From NCBI GenBank assembly GCA_014584605.1, contig JACTMO010000026.1:1-45210 (forward strand): a stretch of DNA of 45,210 bases, written 5' to 3'. Both the position numbers and the translations under genes were made by a program. This document shows positions 43,212-45,210 of the stretch, piece after piece (within the stretch, counting starts at the first letter, position 1; each line of letters opens with the position of its first letter). This stretch comes from Bacteroidota bacterium. Its GTDB lineage: Bacteria > Bacteroidota > Bacteroidia > Flavobacteriales_F > PHOS-HE28. The notes beneath the pieces were generated by a model. It did not search any database. It was not told the origin of the DNA and saw nothing but the letters and a program-made list of their open reading frames with translations.

Positions 43212-44442
43212 CGATGATGACGGTGTCGAGGTGGTCGGTGCCGAAGGCATAGGGCAGGTAGGCCAGGGAGGGCACCTTGCGGGTGATCAGCAGGCTGGCG
43301 CGCTTGCCCGGGGTGAGGCTGCCCAGCTCGTCGGCCAGGTCCATGGCCGCGGCGGCGTTGAGGGTGGCGGCGTTCACAGCCTCCTCGGGCAGCAGCCGCA
43401 GCTGGATGCAGGCCAGGGAGAGCACCAGGTTCATGTTGCCGCTGGGGGTGCTGCCCGGGTTGTGGTCGCTGGCCAGGGCCACGGCGCATCCGCGGTCCAC
43501 CAGCGCGCGGGCCGGCGCGTAGGGGATGCGCAGAAAGAAGGAACAGGAGGGGAGCAGCGTGGGGATGGTGGCCGAACCGGCCAGCGCCGCCAGGTCGTCC
43601 TCCGCCATCACCTCCAGGTGGTCCACGCTGCGCGCGCCCTGCCGCACCGCGGCGGCGATGCCGCCCAGGCTGGTGAACTGGTTCACGTGCACCTTGCCCG
43701 CCAGCCCGTGCCGCAGGCCGGCCTCCAGGATGCGCTCCATCTCGGCCACCGTGAAGTAGCCCGCCTCGCAGAACACGTCCGTGTAGTCGGCCAGCCCTTC
43801 CGCGGCCACCTGCGGCAGCAGCTCTTCGGTGATCATGCGCACGTAGCCCGTGCGGTCGTCGGCGAACTCGGGGGGCAGCGCGTGCGCCGCCAGCAGGGTG
43901 GCCTTGATGCGCAGGGGCAGCACCTCCTTCAGGCGCTTCACCACCCGCAGCATCTTCAGCTCGCTCTCCACCGACAGCCCGTAACCGCTCTTGATCTCCA
44001 CGGCCACGGTGCCCTGGCGCATCATGTCGCGCAACCGCCCGGTGGCCTGCTCCACCAGCGCATCCTCGGGCATGGCCCGCAGCTTGCGCGCGCTGTTGAG
44101 GATGCCTCCGCCACGGGCGGCGATGTCCTGGTAGCTGAGGCCGCGGACCTTGTCCACGAACTCCTCCTCGCGCGGGGCGGCGAACACCACGTGCGTGTGC
44201 GGGTCGCACCAGCCGGGTAGCACCAGTCGGCCGTCGGCGTCGATCACCGTGAGGCCGTGGCGGTCGCCGAGCGGCGGCGGTGCGGCCATGCTGCCCACGG
44301 CCGTGATCAGGCCGTCCTCGGCCAGCAGCCACCCCGCGGCGATGGTGGGCAGCACGGCCATGGACGGCCCGGCGACGCGCTCCACACCCGCCGGATGCAC
44401 CCCCACCAGGGCCTTGGCATTCGTGATCAACAGCCGCCGCAT
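43174..44442 (-). CDS. hutI: Imidazolonepropionase
   Basis: The 422-residue amidohydrolase opens imidazolone-5-propionate to formiminoglutamate, the third step of histidine degradation. The metal motif HTH at H82/H84 lies in PGWCDPHTHVVFAAPREEEF. AVEIKSGYGLSVESELKMLR, VHVNQFTSLGG and ALASDHNPGSTPSGNMN are family phrases. Its product feeds the FtcD encoded downstream on the same strand. The start at 44442 follows TTTCTTTGCGGCGC; an earlier ATG at 44493 would add 17 residues containing the promoter. Confidence 0.96.
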   Translation of the reverse strand: MRRLLITNAKALVGVHPAGVERVAGPSMAVLPTIAAGWLLAEDGLITAVGSMAAPPPLGDRHGLTVIDADGRLVLPGWCDPHTHVVFAAPREEEFVDKVRGLSYQDIAARGGGILNSARKLRAMPEDALVEQATGRLRDMMRQGTVAVEIKSGYGLSVESELKMLRVVKRLKEVLPLRIKATLLAAHALPPEFADDRTGYVRMITEELLPQVAAEGLADYTDVFCEAGYFTVAEMERILEAGLRHGLAGKVHVNQFTSLGGIAAAVRQGARSVDHLEVMAEDDLAALAGSATIPTLLPSCSFFLRIPYAPARALVDRGCAVALASDHNPGSTPSGNMNLVLSLACIQLRLLPEEAVNAATLNAAAAMDLADELGSLTPGKRASLLITRKVPSLAYLPYAFGTDHLDTVIIDGIPVRAGDALA

Positions 44443-44448
44443 GCGCCG

Positions 44449-44456
44449 CAAAGAAA
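44449..44456 (-). promoter_or_regulatory. Near-leaderless -7 element, hutI
   Basis: On the minus strand TTTCTTTG is followed by six bases and the hutI ATG; it has one mismatch from TAnnTTTG. Confidence 0.5.
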
Positions 44457-44512
44457 ACGCACGTGGACCGGACCGCGGGCCGGCGCACCACACCGCTTTC
44501 CCGCAGGCTGCG

Positions 44513-44520
44513 TATGTTCA
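44513..44520 (+). promoter_or_regulatory. Possible -7 element of the small membrane protein gene
   Basis: TATGTTCA is followed by CGGCC and GTG at 44526, mimicking the cmk layout; the element itself is a weaker match. Confidence 0.35.
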
Positions 44521-44525
44521 CGGCC

Positions 44526-45047
44526 GTGGGCATCCTGGAGTTCCGCCCCCGCTTCCGGTTCACCACGCCCCTGGCCAAGCACGAGGTGGTGGGGCGCATC
44601 GGGGCGCGGCTGCGCACGGACAACCCGCAACAGCTCTGGCTCAAGGACAGCGACGGGCACCTGGTGCTGAGCTTCCCGAGCCGGCGCACCCACGCCTGGT
44701 CACCGCAGATGGACCTGAACCTGGAGGTGCACGACACGGGCACGCTGGTGCGCTGCCTCATCGGGCCGTCCCCGGGGATCTGGATGCTGTTCAGCGCCGG
44801 GTACATCGTGCTCAGCCTGCTGGCCCTCACCGGGATCACCCTGGGCTTCGCACAGCTTTCGCTGGGCCACGGCGCTTGGGGTTTTGGGGCTCTGCCCGTG
44901 TCCGGGGTGGGGACCGTGGTGCTGGTGCTCATGGCCCGTGCCGGCAGGCTCCGCGCCGCCGATGAGATGCGGGTGCTCAAACATTTCGTGGACGCCGCGC
45001 TCGGATGCGACTGCTTCAAGCTCGCCATGGCCCAGGCCGGGGAATGA
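44526..45047 (+). CDS. Small membrane protein of unknown function
   Basis: The product has 173 residues. A soluble N-terminal part (about 1-85) contains LEFRPRFRFTTPLAKHEVVG and LKDSDGHLVLSFPSRRTHAW. Two membrane spans follow at about 86-112 (GIWMLFSAGYIVLSLLALTG) and 120-138 (VSGVGTVVLVLMARAG). A cytosolic tail ends LGCDCFKLAMAQAGE. I recall similar soluble-plus-two-span proteins in Bacteroidota without a known role. The GTG start was preferred because the ATG at 44514 would lie inside the promoter-like box; the two differ by four residues. The stop overlaps an ATG (ATGA). Confidence 0.8.
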   Translation: MGILEFRPRFRFTTPLAKHEVVGRIGARLRTDNPQQLWLKDSDGHLVLSFPSRRTHAWSPQMDLNLEVHDTGTLVRCLIGPSPGIWMLFSAGYIVLSLLALTGITLGFAQLSLGHGAWGFGALPVSGVGTVVLVLMARAGRLRAADEMRVLKHFVDAALGCDCFKLAMAQAGE

Positions 45048-45210
45048 GCACCGCACCGGTGCGCGACACCCGGGGCCTACCCCCAAAGCATCCGCCGCCA
45101 TCTCATGGACCGACCACCACACGTACGGAGGTCGCCCATCCACCCCAACGCAACGTGCACTGGTACATCCCCGCCGCCTCGTGCAACGCCACGCGGTGTA
45201 ACTGGCTCCA
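45044..45210 (+). CDS. Possible coupled reading frame, cut by the window edge
   Basis: An ATG overlaps the preceding stop (ATGA) and the frame stays open for 55 codons to the edge. The first 40 residues are Pro/His/Thr-rich and not typical of a folded protein; the last part reads HWYIPAASCNATRCNWL. The real start may be further right (for example GTG at 45152), or the frame may be chance in GC-rich DNA. No family is recognised. Confidence 0.3.
   Translation, partial: MSTAPVRDTRGLPPKHPPPSHGPTTTRTEVAHPPQRNVHWYIPAASCNATRCNWL

Overview
The window is a GC-rich chromosomal segment of a Bacteroidota bacterium, most likely a high-GC member of the Flavobacteriales or a close relative. Four things support this. 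Type IX secretion (T9SS) parts and cargo are present: PorQ, a DUF6089-type barrel, and proteins with SprB/PKD-like repeats or a C-terminal sorting domain. Promoters are of the Bacteroidota form TAnnTTTG. Shine-Dalgarno sequences are nearly absent. Several neighbourhoods are typical of the phylum: acyl-CoA reductase/ferredoxin/serC/serA/DUF1015, porQ/cmk, and pyrR/pyrB/STAS/rnz. No phage, insertion sequence, CRISPR array or integration scar was seen; this is mostly housekeeping chromosome with lineage-specific secreted proteins in between.

Layout. 1-3675 (-): a giant secreted repeat protein, cut by the window edge. 4192-8280: recA with a strong terminator, a TPR lipoprotein, a beta-helix lipoprotein (-) and ribosomal protein L31 type B. 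8346-12331: a DUF1801-like protein, a secreted protein of unknown function and a beta-ketoadipyl-CoA-type thiolase (all -), divergent from a PaaI thioesterase. 12368-16297 (-): a WG-repeat protein, a HEAT-repeat protein, a membrane fatty acid desaturase and a DUF6089 outer-membrane barrel. 16367-21665 (-): a tight serine cluster (serC-serA-DUF1015-YggS) preceded by an unknown secreted protein and a ferredoxin, the ferredoxin divergent from an acyl-CoA reductase. 22837-27885: tRNA-Ala(CGC), a secreted endonuclease I, a pseudouridine synthase overlapping a YraN protein, a DUF4412 protein and PorQ. 27910-35962: cmk, ispH, rpsA, the pyrR-pyrB pair, a STAS protein, a T9SS cargo and rnz. 36018-45047: an orphan LuxR-type response regulator, an N-acetylglucosamine-kinase-like protein, a membrane patatin, bifunctional FtcD, an unknown outer-envelope protein, a CPBP protease, hutI and a small membrane protein. 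A possible coupled reading frame runs off the right edge.

How the genes work together. SerC and SerA make serine precursors and share an operon with DUF1015 and the PLP-homeostasis protein YggS. HutI and FtcD are two late steps of histidine breakdown. PyrR and PyrB belong to pyrimidine synthesis. PorQ, the DUF6089 barrel and several cargo proteins belong to the T9SS/cell-surface machinery.

The most unusual signals are regulatory. About ten genes have a -7 element (TACCTTGC, TATCTTCG, CATCTTTG and similar) ending only 4-8 nt before the start codon, so their transcripts should be leaderless or nearly so. Several divergent gene pairs have back-to-back -7 elements within about 20-25 bp. Perfect short inverted repeats lie in the leaders of recA (4134-4152) and of the orphan response regulator (35987-36011), and rpsA has a structured leader. 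All assignments come from reading the sequence and recalling protein families; no database search was run.
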